From assembly GCA_025997955.1 (NCBI GenBank), contig BNVH01000075.1, positions 1-17,036 on the forward strand: a stretch of 17,036 bases of DNA, written 5' to 3'. Positions 1 through 6,678 of the stretch are shown here, piece after piece. Below the pieces are notes generated by a model, which did no database searches, was not told the DNA's origin, and worked only from the letters and a program-made list of their open reading frames with translations. A program made the translations under genes and the position numbers. How positions within the stretch are numbered: the first letter of the stretch is position 1; every line of letters starts with the position of its first letter. This DNA comes from Synergistales bacterium. Lineage in GTDB: Bacteria; Synergistota; Synergistia; Synergistales; Aminobacteriaceae.

Positions 1-56
1 CTGCTGATAACAGTTTGGCCGCAGTTTACAAGGCGATTAACAAGCTATCTAACATT
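1..56 (+). repeat. 56-bp direct duplication of internal vapD sequence
   Basis: Bases 1-56 are identical to 293-348, which lie inside the downstream vapD gene. In the matching frame they encode the same residues (ADNSLAAVYKAINKLSNI). Identity stops exactly where the large inverted repeat begins. In that frame the first copy runs into unrelated sequence and stops at TGA near 140-142. It therefore behaves as the broken end of an upstream vapD copy, or as a rearrangement or assembly junction, not as a working gene. Confidence 0.9.
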
Positions 57-152
57 TTTTCATCTCCCTCGAAAAGTCCTCCCTTTTTTCGGTGTCCGCA
101 AAACGCCGAAATATCAACAGGGAGGGCTTTTCGAGGGAGATGAAAAAATGTT
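51..152. repeat. Large inverted repeat enclosing the vapD RBS and start codon
   Basis: Arms 51-84 and 119-152 are reverse complements over 34 bp with one mismatch, which is a G-U pair in RNA. They are separated by 34 bases. The right arm contains the ribosome binding site (GAGGGAG, 133-139) and the vapD ATG (148-150). A transcript crossing the region would fold into a long hairpin hiding both. The outer left arm overlaps the end of the 56-bp duplication. It could be a translational lock, a foldback (inverted-duplication) junction, or a chimeric assembly end. Confidence 0.9.
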
Positions 153-432
153 TGCAATAGCTTTTGACTTAAGAATAGACGATTTAAAAAAATCCTACGG
201 AGAACCATACAACGGAGCTTATGATGAAGTTAGACAAGAGTTAGAAGAGATTGGTTTTGAATGGACGCAAGGAAGCGTATACATCAATAGAACTGCTGAT
301 AACAGTTTGGCCGCAGTTTACAAGGCGATTAACAAGCTATCTAACATTAAGTGGTTTAAGGAAAGTGTTAGAGATATTAGAGCCTTCAAAGTGGAAGATT
401 GGAGCGACTTCACGGAGATTGTGAAGGCGTAG
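148..432 (+). CDS. vapD: VapD-family protein (putative Cas2-like endoribonuclease toxin)
   Basis: This 94-residue protein has the length and sequence pattern of VapD: an N-terminal MFAIAFDL strand, then the QGSVYIN segment near residues 41-47, and the ending SVRDIRAFKVEDWSDFTEIVK that is typical of the family. VapD proteins have a Cas2-like ferredoxin fold and several are ribonucleases linked to persistence or toxin-antitoxin behaviour; activity here is inferred. The ATG at 148 has a good RBS (GAGGGAG) 8 bases upstream. Both RBS and ATG lie in the right arm of the 34-bp inverted repeat, so translation from a long transcript should be restrained. No VapX-like antitoxin gene is visible beside it. 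A piece of the same gene is duplicated at 1-56. The stop is followed by about 100 bases without features and then a bidirectional terminator. Confidence 0.88.
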   Translation: MFAIAFDLRIDDLKKSYGEPYNGAYDEVRQELEEIGFEWTQGSVYINRTADNSLAAVYKAINKLSNIKWFKESVRDIRAFKVEDWSDFTEIVKA

Positions 433-530
433 TGTAAAGTAGCAAGTAAGATTAGTATTATGTTGGATTCACATGCCAGACATAAGTTTCACATTGCATC
501 ACATACCATCACATACAATCTACAATCAAA

Positions 531-554
531 ACCCCGCTTACGAGCGGGGTTTTT
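531..554. terminator. Bidirectional rho-independent terminator
   Basis: The 8-bp stem ACCCCGCT (531-538) pairs with AGCGGGGT (543-550) around a TACG loop. A T-tract follows on the + strand (551-554) and TTTT follows on the - strand. It sits between vapD (+) and the tRNA pair (-), so it can end both transcripts. The 433-530 stretch before it holds no gene. Confidence 0.85.
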
Positions 555-568
555 GCTTTTCTATTAAA

Positions 569-644
569 TGGCGGTCCCAGCGGGATTCGAACCCGCGTCG
601 CAGCCTTGAAAGGGCTGTGTCCTAGGCCCCTGGACGATGGGACC
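569..644 (-). tRNA. tRNA-Glu (anticodon TTC)
   Basis: On the - strand the sequence starts GGTCCCATCG and folds as a full cloverleaf. The 7-bp acceptor stem GGTCCCA/TGGGACC is followed by discriminator G and an encoded CCA. The anticodon stem-loop contains CCCTTTCAAGG, giving anticodon TTC, and the T arm has GGTTCGAATCC. Length is 76 nt. It follows tRNA-Lys on the same strand by 21 bases and probably shares its transcript, ending at the 531-554 terminator. Confidence 0.97.
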
Positions 645-665
645 GCGCTTTTAAAAAGATAAAAC

Positions 666-741
666 TGGTGAGTCGTGAGGGACTTGAACCCTCGACACCC
701 GGATTAAAAGTCCGGTGCTCTACCAACTGAGCTAACGACTC
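666..741 (-). tRNA. tRNA-Lys (anticodon TTT)
   Basis: On the - strand the gene begins GAGTCGTTAGCTCAG and folds as a cloverleaf. The acceptor stem GAGTCGT/ACGACTC is followed by discriminator A and an encoded CCA. The anticodon loop CTTTTAA gives TTT, and the T arm contains GGTTCAAGTCC. Length is 76 nt. An extended -10 promoter lies directly upstream at 759-764. Confidence 0.97.
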
Positions 742-758
742 AAACAAAATACCGTGAC

Positions 759-767
759 ATTATAGCA
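759..767 (-). promoter_or_regulatory. Extended -10 promoter of the tRNA-Lys/tRNA-Glu pair
   Basis: Reading the - strand, TGCTATAAT is a perfect TATAAT with the extended TGn element. It places transcription start near 752, about ten bases before the tRNA-Lys 5' end. No good -35 is seen; AT-rich sequence lies upstream. The same TGCTATAAT string recurs at 16755-16763. Confidence 0.65.
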
Positions 768-797
768 TAAATTTAAAAAAACAAGTACAAAATAATT

Positions 798-816
798 CAA
801 TGTCAACAACTTAAGC
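798..816. repeat. Single copy of the 18-bp terminal repeat at the ribF stop codon
   Basis: Bases 798-816 match 15641-15659 (caatgtcaacaacttaagc), one end of the inverted-repeat element 15 kb away. The repeat supplies the ribF stop codon (TAA at 811-813 on the - strand). Only one copy is present here. It may be a solo end left by an excised or deleted element, or the target sequence of such an element. Confidence 0.85.
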
Positions 817-1725
817 ATCAAGTCGGGACAAACTGGCTTTTGAAGTGAGAAAAATTTCTCTCGTCCGCTCGACGTCGCTCTTTATCTGCTGAACCAACGC
901 GCTGCTATCGCTGAATTTAACCTGCGGACGCAGACGAGACAGAAAAGATATTGTGATTGTTTCGCCGTACAAGTCTCCGTCATAATCCAAAATAAACGCC
1001 TCGACCGTTTTGCCTGTCGAGTCGTCGAACGTCGGGTTTACGCCGATAGAGAGAGCCGCCGGTCGCGATTCTGCGCTTCCGCCAACGTCAATCGTCGCGG
1101 ACGTTGCGTAGACCCCGTCCGGCGGCAAGAGCTTTCTGTGCGTTACGTTCAGATTGGCCGTGGGGAATCCAAGGGTGCGCCCGCGCGCTACTCCATGCAT
1201 TATATCGCCCTCTATAAACCAAGGGTAGCCCAATTTCTCGGCCGCTTTTTCGCATTCTCCGCCGCTGACACATGAGCGTATCGCGGAGCTCGAAACCTTC
1301 GAGCCGTCGCTCAAGACCAAGTCCACGCATTCAAACGGTATGGAGTCGCCATAGCAAAAACTCCCAAGAAGCGCCGCGTCGCCGGCGCGTTCAAAGCCAA
1401 ACCGAAAATCCGAACCGACAACGACGCCGTCTATTGAAGTTTGTGAACGCAGAAAATCCCAAAAAGCCTTAGGAGGCATTTCGGACAGACTTTTATCGAA
1501 CGTAAGCAAAACCGCGCGCGGGACGCCAAGGCGCGCGCTTATAATCTCCATCTCCCGTCGCGTAAAAAGAGTTGATTCGACCGCGCCCAAGAAAAGCCCT
1601 GGGTGCGGCTCAAACGTAACTACGCCCCAGTCTTTCCCCAAGGAGTTCGCCATGATTTTAGCCCGCTCCAAAAGTTTGACATGTCCTCTGTGAAAACCGT
1701 CAAAAGCGCCGAGAACCGTTATCAT
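811..1725 (-). CDS. ribF: Bifunctional riboflavin kinase/FAD synthetase
   Basis: This 304-residue protein phosphorylates riboflavin to FMN and adenylates FMN to FAD in the cytosol. The N-terminal nucleotidyltransferase domain carries GAFDGFHRGH at about residues 6-15 (the HxGH motif). The C-terminal flavokinase domain has GRTLGFPTANLN near the middle, followed by PPDGVYAT and GVNPTFD. The N-terminus is unusually short: most family members have ten or more residues before the FDG-HxGH strand, yet the ATG at 1725 is the only start after the truB stop and has a GAGGG upstream. It is the last operon gene, 15 bases after truB. Its stop codon lies within a dispersed 18-bp repeat and no clear terminator follows. 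Confidence 0.95.
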   Translation of the reverse strand: MITVLGAFDGFHRGHVKLLERAKIMANSLGKDWGVVTFEPHPGLFLGAVESTLFTRREMEIISARLGVPRAVLLTFDKSLSEMPPKAFWDFLRSQTSIDGVVVGSDFRFGFERAGDAALLGSFCYGDSIPFECVDLVLSDGSKVSSSAIRSCVSGGECEKAAEKLGYPWFIEGDIMHGVARGRTLGFPTANLNVTHRKLLPPDGVYATSATIDVGGSAESRPAALSIGVNPTFDDSTGKTVEAFILDYDGDLYGETITISFLSRLRPQVKFSDSSALVQQIKSDVERTREIFLTSKASLSRLDA

Positions 1726-1740
1726 AGATTACATTCGCCC

Positions 1741-2676
1741 TCACTCGAATAAATTTGTTTCGGGTTTCAAAATCAAACACCCGTTATTCTCGTCTCTCAA
1801 AACCTTGGCAAATCCAAAAAGCCGCTCACCCTCGACGTAAAGTCCGCTGCTGAGATCAAGGGAGCCAGGGTAAAGACGCCCGGCCTCGGACATGGGAACG
1901 GTCAGGCCGTTCGATAGGCGCGTCTCGGCGTCGCGCGTCAGGAAAATTTTTTGAAAAAGGCGCCCCGCCTCTTTGGGGGAGACGATATTTTCAAGACATG
2001 CGGCTTTGTCCTCAATTTGCGCGGGCGCGCGGGACGACGAGACATCAAACGTCCCCACGGAGAGGCGGCGCAGTTGTTCGGTGTGCGCGCCGCAGGCAAG
2101 AATAGCGCCTATATCGCGCGCTATGGCGCGGATATACGTTCCCTTGCCGCATTTTACGGAAATTTTGACCGACGCCTGACTCGTTTCGGGTTCGTAAACA
2201 ATGTGGGATATTCTTGAAATGGACGTTATCGTGACAGGACGGGCGGCTAAGTTCGGCTTTTTTCCGGCTCTCGCTATCTTGTGCGCGGCACGACCGTCTA
2301 TTTTGAGCGCGGATATTTCGGGAGGGACTTGCGATATTGTTCCCAAAAACGAAAGAAGCGCTTCGTCAAACACACGTTCGCCGACGGTTTTTTCTGTGAC
2401 GGGGAACGCGGACGTGACGTTTCCCGAAGCGTCGCACGTATCCGTGGCGACGCCTAACCTCACGGCGGCTTCGTATACCTTGGGTAATCTCATGACATAA
2501 TCAGACAGTCGCGTAGCCGTACCGATTAGAATAACCAAGAGACCAGACGCCGTGGAGTCCAATGTTCCGGCATGCCCGACGCGTTCGCCGCGTCCCAAGA
2601 CGCGCTTTATACGCCCGACGCACTCAGAGCTCCTCATACCGACCGGCTTATCTATCAGCAGAATTCCATTCGTCAT
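1741..2676 (-). CDS. truB: tRNA pseudouridine-55 synthase
   Basis: This 311-residue protein converts U55 of the tRNA T loop to pseudouridine. The N-terminal IDKPVGM motif (about 8-14) and GHAGTLDSTASGLL (34-47) are diagnostic; Asp40 in GTLD is the predicted catalytic residue. KCGKGTYIRAIARDIG, a conserved TruB segment, follows at about residues 175-190, with a short PUA-like C-terminal domain after it. The start at 2676 overlaps the 3' end of the preceding DHH gene by 29 bases, consistent with translational coupling. Length is normal for the family. Confidence 0.96.
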   Translation of the reverse strand: MTNGILLIDKPVGMRSSECVGRIKRVLGRGERVGHAGTLDSTASGLLVILIGTATRLSDYVMRLPKVYEAAVRLGVATDTCDASGNVTSAFPVTEKTVGERVFDEALLSFLGTISQVPPEISALKIDGRAAHKIARAGKKPNLAARPVTITSISRISHIVYEPETSQASVKISVKCGKGTYIRAIARDIGAILACGAHTEQLRRLSVGTFDVSSSRAPAQIEDKAACLENIVSPKEAGRLFQKIFLTRDAETRLSNGLTVPMSEAGRLYPGSLDLSSGLYVEGERLFGFAKVLRDENNGCLILKPETNLFE

Positions 2677-3685
2677 ATGCTTTATCCAAACGTTCGCGTA
2701 TCTCGCTGATAGCCTTTTCTATCGGCATTTTAAGCGTACCGCCGGACGCGCGCTCGTGCCCACCGCCGCCAAACGAATGAGCCACAGTGACGGCCGAGAC
2801 TGTCCCATCTCTTGAACGCAGGCTCACTTTGACCTCGCCCTTGTCTTTATATTCAGTAAGCAAAACGGCGAAACGGATGTTTTGAATCATCATAAGCTGC
2901 CCCACTAAGCCCTCCGTGTCGGAGCGCAACGCGGCAGCGTTTTTGAAATCGTCGTCAAATAGCCAAGTCATGGAAAACTGTTCGTCAGGGCCCCAAGACA
3001 CTATGCGCGAACAGGCTATTCCCCAGAGGCGTGTACAGCCGAGCGAGCGGTTTTTTCTGAGAGCGGCCTCTATTTTGGCCGGTTTCACGCCGCGCGACAG
3101 CAGGTCGGCAAGAGCTACATGGGTCATGCTGGTGGTATTGCTGAACACAAAGCCCCCCGTGTCGGCAAAAATGCCGGTGTATAGGCTTTCAGCCATGTCA
3201 GAATCAATTGTCCAGCCGGCGTTCGTCAGAAGACGCCACATAAGCTCGGACGTGGAGGAAGATGAGGGATCGACGCAGTTGACGTCTCCAAACATACTGT
3301 TGTCCCCGTGATGGTCTATATTTATAACGAGAGTCCCGTCGCCTTTTCTGTCAAGACGGCTCGGCAGCCCCCTTACACCCCTGTTTTCGTTGGCTGAGTC
3401 CAAAAACACGTAGAGTTCGTCCGGGTTGTCGAACTTAAACTCGTCCATGACTATATAGTCACTTGAGTGCGCTAAAAACATATAGGACGGAGGCGCCGGG
3501 TCTGACACAACCCAAAATACGCGCTTGCCAAACCTCAAACCCGCGCAAAGAAGCGCCAAGCAAGAGCCTATAGCGTCGCCGTCTATCTTGGCGTGGCAAA
3601 AAATACGCCAAGTCCGAGCGTCTGCTAAGATTTGCGTGACGCGTTTCATGGTTTCTTGAGATGGAGAAAGAATGTCAATTTTCAT
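2648..3685 (-). CDS. nrnA: DHH/DHHA1 phosphoesterase (NrnA-like oligoribonuclease/pAp phosphatase)
   Basis: This 345-residue protein has the DHH superfamily layout. HAKIDGDAIGS (31-41) is the first metal-binding motif, DHH is at 124-126, and the DHHA1 substrate motif GGGGHERASGG sits near 306-316. NrnA proteins degrade very short RNAs and often dephosphorylate pAp; the exact substrate here is inferred. The first motif reads KIDGDAIGS where most relatives have a (N/D)xDGDAIGS form. It lies 6 bases after rbfA and overlaps truB, the usual place for this gene in nusA-infB operons, linking RNA decay with translation genes. Confidence 0.9.
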   Translation of the reverse strand: MKIDILSPSQETMKRVTQILADARTWRIFCHAKIDGDAIGSCLALLCAGLRFGKRVFWVVSDPAPPSYMFLAHSSDYIVMDEFKFDNPDELYVFLDSANENRGVRGLPSRLDRKGDGTLVINIDHHGDNSMFGDVNCVDPSSSSTSELMWRLLTNAGWTIDSDMAESLYTGIFADTGGFVFSNTTSMTHVALADLLSRGVKPAKIEAALRKNRSLGCTRLWGIACSRIVSWGPDEQFSMTWLFDDDFKNAAALRSDTEGLVGQLMMIQNIRFAVLLTEYKDKGEVKVSLRSRDGTVSAVTVAHSFGGGGHERASGGTLKMPIEKAISEIRERLDKAYDEWNSADR

Positions 3686-3691
3686 ACTCTG

Positions 3692-4117
3692 CTATTCCGA
3701 TTCCGGCGAAACATCTTCTTGTTCGTCATCATAATCGTCGTTGTCATCGTCATCATATTCGTCTTCATCTTCTTCGGAGGCCTGACCTTGACTGTTCAGG
3801 CCTATATTGGCAAGAAGCGCGTCGATACGAGAGCCGTACTCCACCGACGGGTCTATCAAAAACACCAAGTCTGGAACTCTGCGTATCTCCAATATCCGGC
3901 TCAGCATAGAGCGCAAAGCGCCCTTAGCGTTTTTGAGCTCGGCCAAAACCATCTCTCGGTTTGCCGGGTCCGTGGTTGTGAAGTATACTTTGGCTAATTC
4001 TAAATCACGCGAGCACTCGACGCCCGTGATTATGGCGTTTTTGGCGACGCTGTTTTTAATTCGTCGCTCTAAGAGAAGCGATATTTCGCGCTGAAGCTGT
4101 TTGTTGATTCTCTCCAT
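3692..4117 (-). CDS. rbfA: Ribosome-binding factor A with acidic tail
   Basis: RbfA binds the 30S precursor and helps 16S rRNA 5'-end maturation. From ATG 4117 the product has 141 residues and begins MERINKQLQREISLLLERRI, matching the first helix of RbfA. The later GVECSRDLELAKVYF and the ending helix with VPDLVFLIDPSVEYGSRID fit the KH-like domain. The frame is open upstream to 4267, inside infB, but no credible start exists there. A purine-rich AAAGGA and a GACGCGCGCGTC palindrome (4125-4136) precede the ATG. The last about 29 residues are almost all Asp, Glu, Tyr and Asn, an unusual acidic tail. It follows infB by 91 bases. Confidence 0.88.
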   Translation of the reverse strand: MERINKQLQREISLLLERRIKNSVAKNAIITGVECSRDLELAKVYFTTTDPANREMVLAELKNAKGALRSMLSRILEIRRVPDLVFLIDPSVEYGSRIDALLANIGLNSQGQASEEDEDEYDDDDNDDYDDEQEDVSPESE

Positions 4118-4208
4118 GCGAAATGACGCGCGCGTCCTTTGGGGCCTGTGGAGCGCGTGCCCTTGGGTCTCGTAATTATTTGGTGACGATTTAGATCCTC
4201 CGCCCAAT

Positions 4209-6011
4209 TTACAGCGCCCGCTTTTCTTCGACGACCTCGTAAACCTCCAGAATGTCGCCCTCCTCAAAGTCTTGGAAGTTGCCGATGGCTATGCCACAAT
4301 CAAAACCAGACTTGACCTCGCGCGCCTCGTCTTTGAAATGGCGAAGCGTCGAAATGCCGCCGTCGTAAATAACTATGCCCGCTCTCACGACGCGAACTTT
4401 AGAGCTTCTGCGCACAAGCCCCTGAGTGACGTGACAGCCGGCGATTTTACCGGCCTTCGGAATTTTGAATATCTCGCGTATCTCCACTTCGCCCAGACGC
4501 TCTTCCCGCAATATAGGCTTCAAAAGCCCTTCCATAGCGGCTTTTACGTCGTCTATTACGTCGTAGATGATGTCGTAGAGGCGTATCTCCACTCCCTCTG
4601 TCTCGGCTATCTTTTTGGCGTTGGCGTCAGGGCGGACGCTGAAGCCTATTATGACCGCGCCCGAAGCGGACGCCAACGTCACGTCGGACTCCGATATACG
4701 CCCCACGCCTCTATGGACAACGGAGACTCCGACTTCGTTTGTGGCCAACTTTTCAAGCGACGAGCAAAGAGCCTCCACAGAGCCTTGGACATCGCATTTG
4801 ACGAGCAGTTTCAGGTCTGGTTTTTGCCCGTCTTTCATATGTGACATCTGGGAGTATATATCCTCAAGCGACACCTTGTGCGACGCGCTGCCGCCCGCGT
4901 CCCGCGCCTGAGAGCGGTTTGCGGATAAGGCGTCGCGCGCCTCCCGCTCGGAGCTCACGACGACAAACGTCTCCCCCGGCTGAGGCACTTCGACCAACCC
5001 CAAAATTTCCACGGGTGTACTGGGGCCGGCCTCATTGACGTTTTTGCCGCTCGTATCTATCAGGGCGCGTATTTTGCCCCAAGACGTGCTGAACATGGCT
5101 ATGTCGCCGCGCTTCAGCGTTCCCTTTCGCACTATGACCGTGGCCACGGGGCCCTTACCCCTATCGAGCTCGGCCTCTATAACGACGCCCTCCGGAGGCG
5201 CTTTTTTGTCGCCCGTGAGCTCTTGCATTTCGGCGACCAACAGCACCATCTCAAGAAGACGGTCCAATCCGTCGCCGGACTTAGCCGACACGTCGACCAT
5301 GATAACGTCGCCGCCCCACTCCTCGGGCACGAGCCCCGCGTCGGATAGCTGCTGCCTGACTCGGTCGGGCTTCGCCGTGGGCTTGTCTATTTTGTTTACC
5401 GCCACTACTATCGGGACGCTGGCCGCTTTTACGTGGTCTATGGCCTCGCGCGTCTGAGGCATGACGCCGTCGTCAGCCGCGACAACCAAAATTACTATGT
5501 CAGTGACCTCGGCTCCGCGCGCGCGCATAGCCGTAAAAGCCTCGTGCCCCGGCGTGTCCAAGAAAACTATGGGTTTTTCCTCATGAGTGACGATGCATGC
5601 TCCTATGCGCTGCGTGATGCCGCCAGCCTCGTGAGCCGTCACGTTGGTGTGCCGTATGGTATCTAAGAGCGTGGTCTTGCCGTGGTCTACATGACCCATA
5701 ACAGTAACTATGGGGGAACGCGACGACATTCCGTTATTATGAGCCGCGCGCGGTTTCACAGAGACTTCTTTTTTTTCCGCCGTATTCACCGCAACATCCT
5801 CTTTTGTCTTTTTGTTCTCCGTAGATATATTTGCGCGTAGCGGGACAGGCTCGGATTTTTTCAGGGCGTCCTCGACCTTCTGAGCCACATCGTCATCAAT
5901 TGAACTCATATGTGTTTTTACATCGACGCTCAAGTCCTCCAGAATCTTCATGATGTCTTTATTGCTTTTCCCAAGAAGTTTGGCAAGCTCGTAAACTCTC
6001 ATTTTGCTCAA
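4209..6011 (-). CDS. infB: Translation initiation factor IF-2
   Basis: IF-2 is the GTPase that brings initiator fMet-tRNA to the 30S subunit and promotes 50S joining. The 600-residue protein is short for the family because the linker between the N-terminal IF2N motif (MRVYELAKLLGKS, about 4-16) and the G domain is only about 60-80 residues. G motifs are intact: GHVDHGKT (106-113), DTPGHE (152-157), NKID (206-209) and SAK (about 244-246). Domains II, III and the fMet-tRNA-binding C2 domain follow. A TTG at 6011 is preferred as start because GGGGGAG lies 6 bases upstream; the ATG three codons later is too far from it. The start overlaps the preceding gene by about 50 bases. Confidence 0.96.
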   Translation of the reverse strand: MSKMRVYELAKLLGKSNKDIMKILEDLSVDVKTHMSSIDDDVAQKVEDALKKSEPVPLRANISTENKKTKEDVAVNTAEKKEVSVKPRAAHNNGMSSRSPIVTVMGHVDHGKTTLLDTIRHTNVTAHEAGGITQRIGACIVTHEEKPIVFLDTPGHEAFTAMRARGAEVTDIVILVVAADDGVMPQTREAIDHVKAASVPIVVAVNKIDKPTAKPDRVRQQLSDAGLVPEEWGGDVIMVDVSAKSGDGLDRLLEMVLLVAEMQELTGDKKAPPEGVVIEAELDRGKGPVATVIVRKGTLKRGDIAMFSTSWGKIRALIDTSGKNVNEAGPSTPVEILGLVEVPQPGETFVVVSSEREARDALSANRSQARDAGGSASHKVSLEDIYSQMSHMKDGQKPDLKLLVKCDVQGSVEALCSSLEKLATNEVGVSVVHRGVGRISESDVTLASASGAVIIGFSVRPDANAKKIAETEGVEIRLYDIIYDVIDDVKAAMEGLLKPILREERLGEVEIREIFKIPKAGKIAGCHVTQGLVRRSSKVRVVRAGIVIYDGGISTLRHFKDEAREVKSGFDCGIAIGNFQDFEEGDILEVYEVVEEKRAL

Positions 6012-6678
6012 GGGCTACTCCCCCTTCTTCAGCGCTACAGTTTGTAGCGTCATCCTCGGCGGCGCCGCTTTCGGCAAGCAACGCCCTCACTTTATCCGCC
6101 ACCCCGCCCACAGCCGACAGAGCAACTACCTGCACATTGTTAGCGCCCAAGGCATTCGATATTTCAGAAATACCAAGAGGTATACTGCACCGCACGGCCA
6201 AAGCGCCGCACTTGCGCGCGGTTTCGCTTACCGACGCGGAACAGTCCCGAGCTGTGAGAATCAGGATAGGTTCTTTAGCGCGCTTTAATTGTACACTATC
6301 CAGACCTATATAAACCAGACCCGCGCGCCGCGCCAAGCCCAAAAGAGATGACAACTCCTTTTTTATAAGGGTGTCGTCGGCGTCTTTCCAACCCTCGCGT
6401 CGCGCCTTTGCCGCGCTTTCTATTTTCTCGGCTATTCTCGCGTACAAGTCGTCCGTTATGGCGGTCTTGAGAGCGCGGGCAATGGCTCCTGTCTTTTTAG
6501 CTCGCTCTAAGCATTCAGGCTTGAGGCATATATAAGCGCCTCTGCCGGGCAATCTGCCTCTCTCGTCAAAAAAGACCTCCCCCGCCGGAGAACGCGCCAC
6601 GCGGAGCAAAAGCCCCTTAGGAGCCTCTCCTCTGCAAGCTACGCATGTGCGAGGTTTTTGCTTTTTTGCCGGTTTCAT
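5959..6678 (-). CDS. YlxR (DUF448) - L7Ae/YlxQ fusion RNA-binding protein
   Basis: Two RNA-binding families are fused in 239 residues. Residues about 8-80 are YlxR/DUF448: RTCVAC (10-15), FDERGRLPGRGAYIC (37-51) and a second Cys pair region. Residues about 108-200 are an L7Ae/YlxQ domain: LSSLLGLARRAGLVYIG, then LILTARDCS and a C-terminal VVALS strand. In Bacillus these are two neighbouring genes (ylxR, ylxQ) between nusA and infB, so the position agrees with the domains. The tail of about 30 residues is acidic and Ala-rich and is encoded in the overlap with infB. The start ATG at 6678 overlaps the nusA stop (ATGA). The precise role is unknown; ribosome assembly or transcription control is inferred. 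Confidence 0.9.
   Translation of the reverse strand: MKPAKKQKPRTCVACRGEAPKGLLLRVARSPAGEVFFDERGRLPGRGAYICLKPECLERAKKTGAIARALKTAITDDLYARIAEKIESAAKARREGWKDADDTLIKKELSSLLGLARRAGLVYIGLDSVQLKRAKEPILILTARDCSASVSETARKCGALAVRCSIPLGISEISNALGANNVQVVALSAVGGVADKVRALLAESGAAEDDATNCSAEEGGVALEQNESLRACQTSWEKQ

Noticed and set aside
481..525. Short repeated catcacata units after vapD as a CRISPR-like array
   Set aside because: Only two to three imperfect units of under 10 bases occur, with no regular spacers and no cas genes.
798..806. TTGACA in the repeat at the ribF end as the -35 of the tRNA promoter
   Set aside because: It is 36 bases from the TATAAT at 759-764, far too distant.
4118..4267. N-terminal extension of RbfA to 191 residues
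   Set aside because: The extra part overlaps infB in another frame, has no suitable start with RBS, and does not resemble RbfA; the family match begins at ATG 4117.
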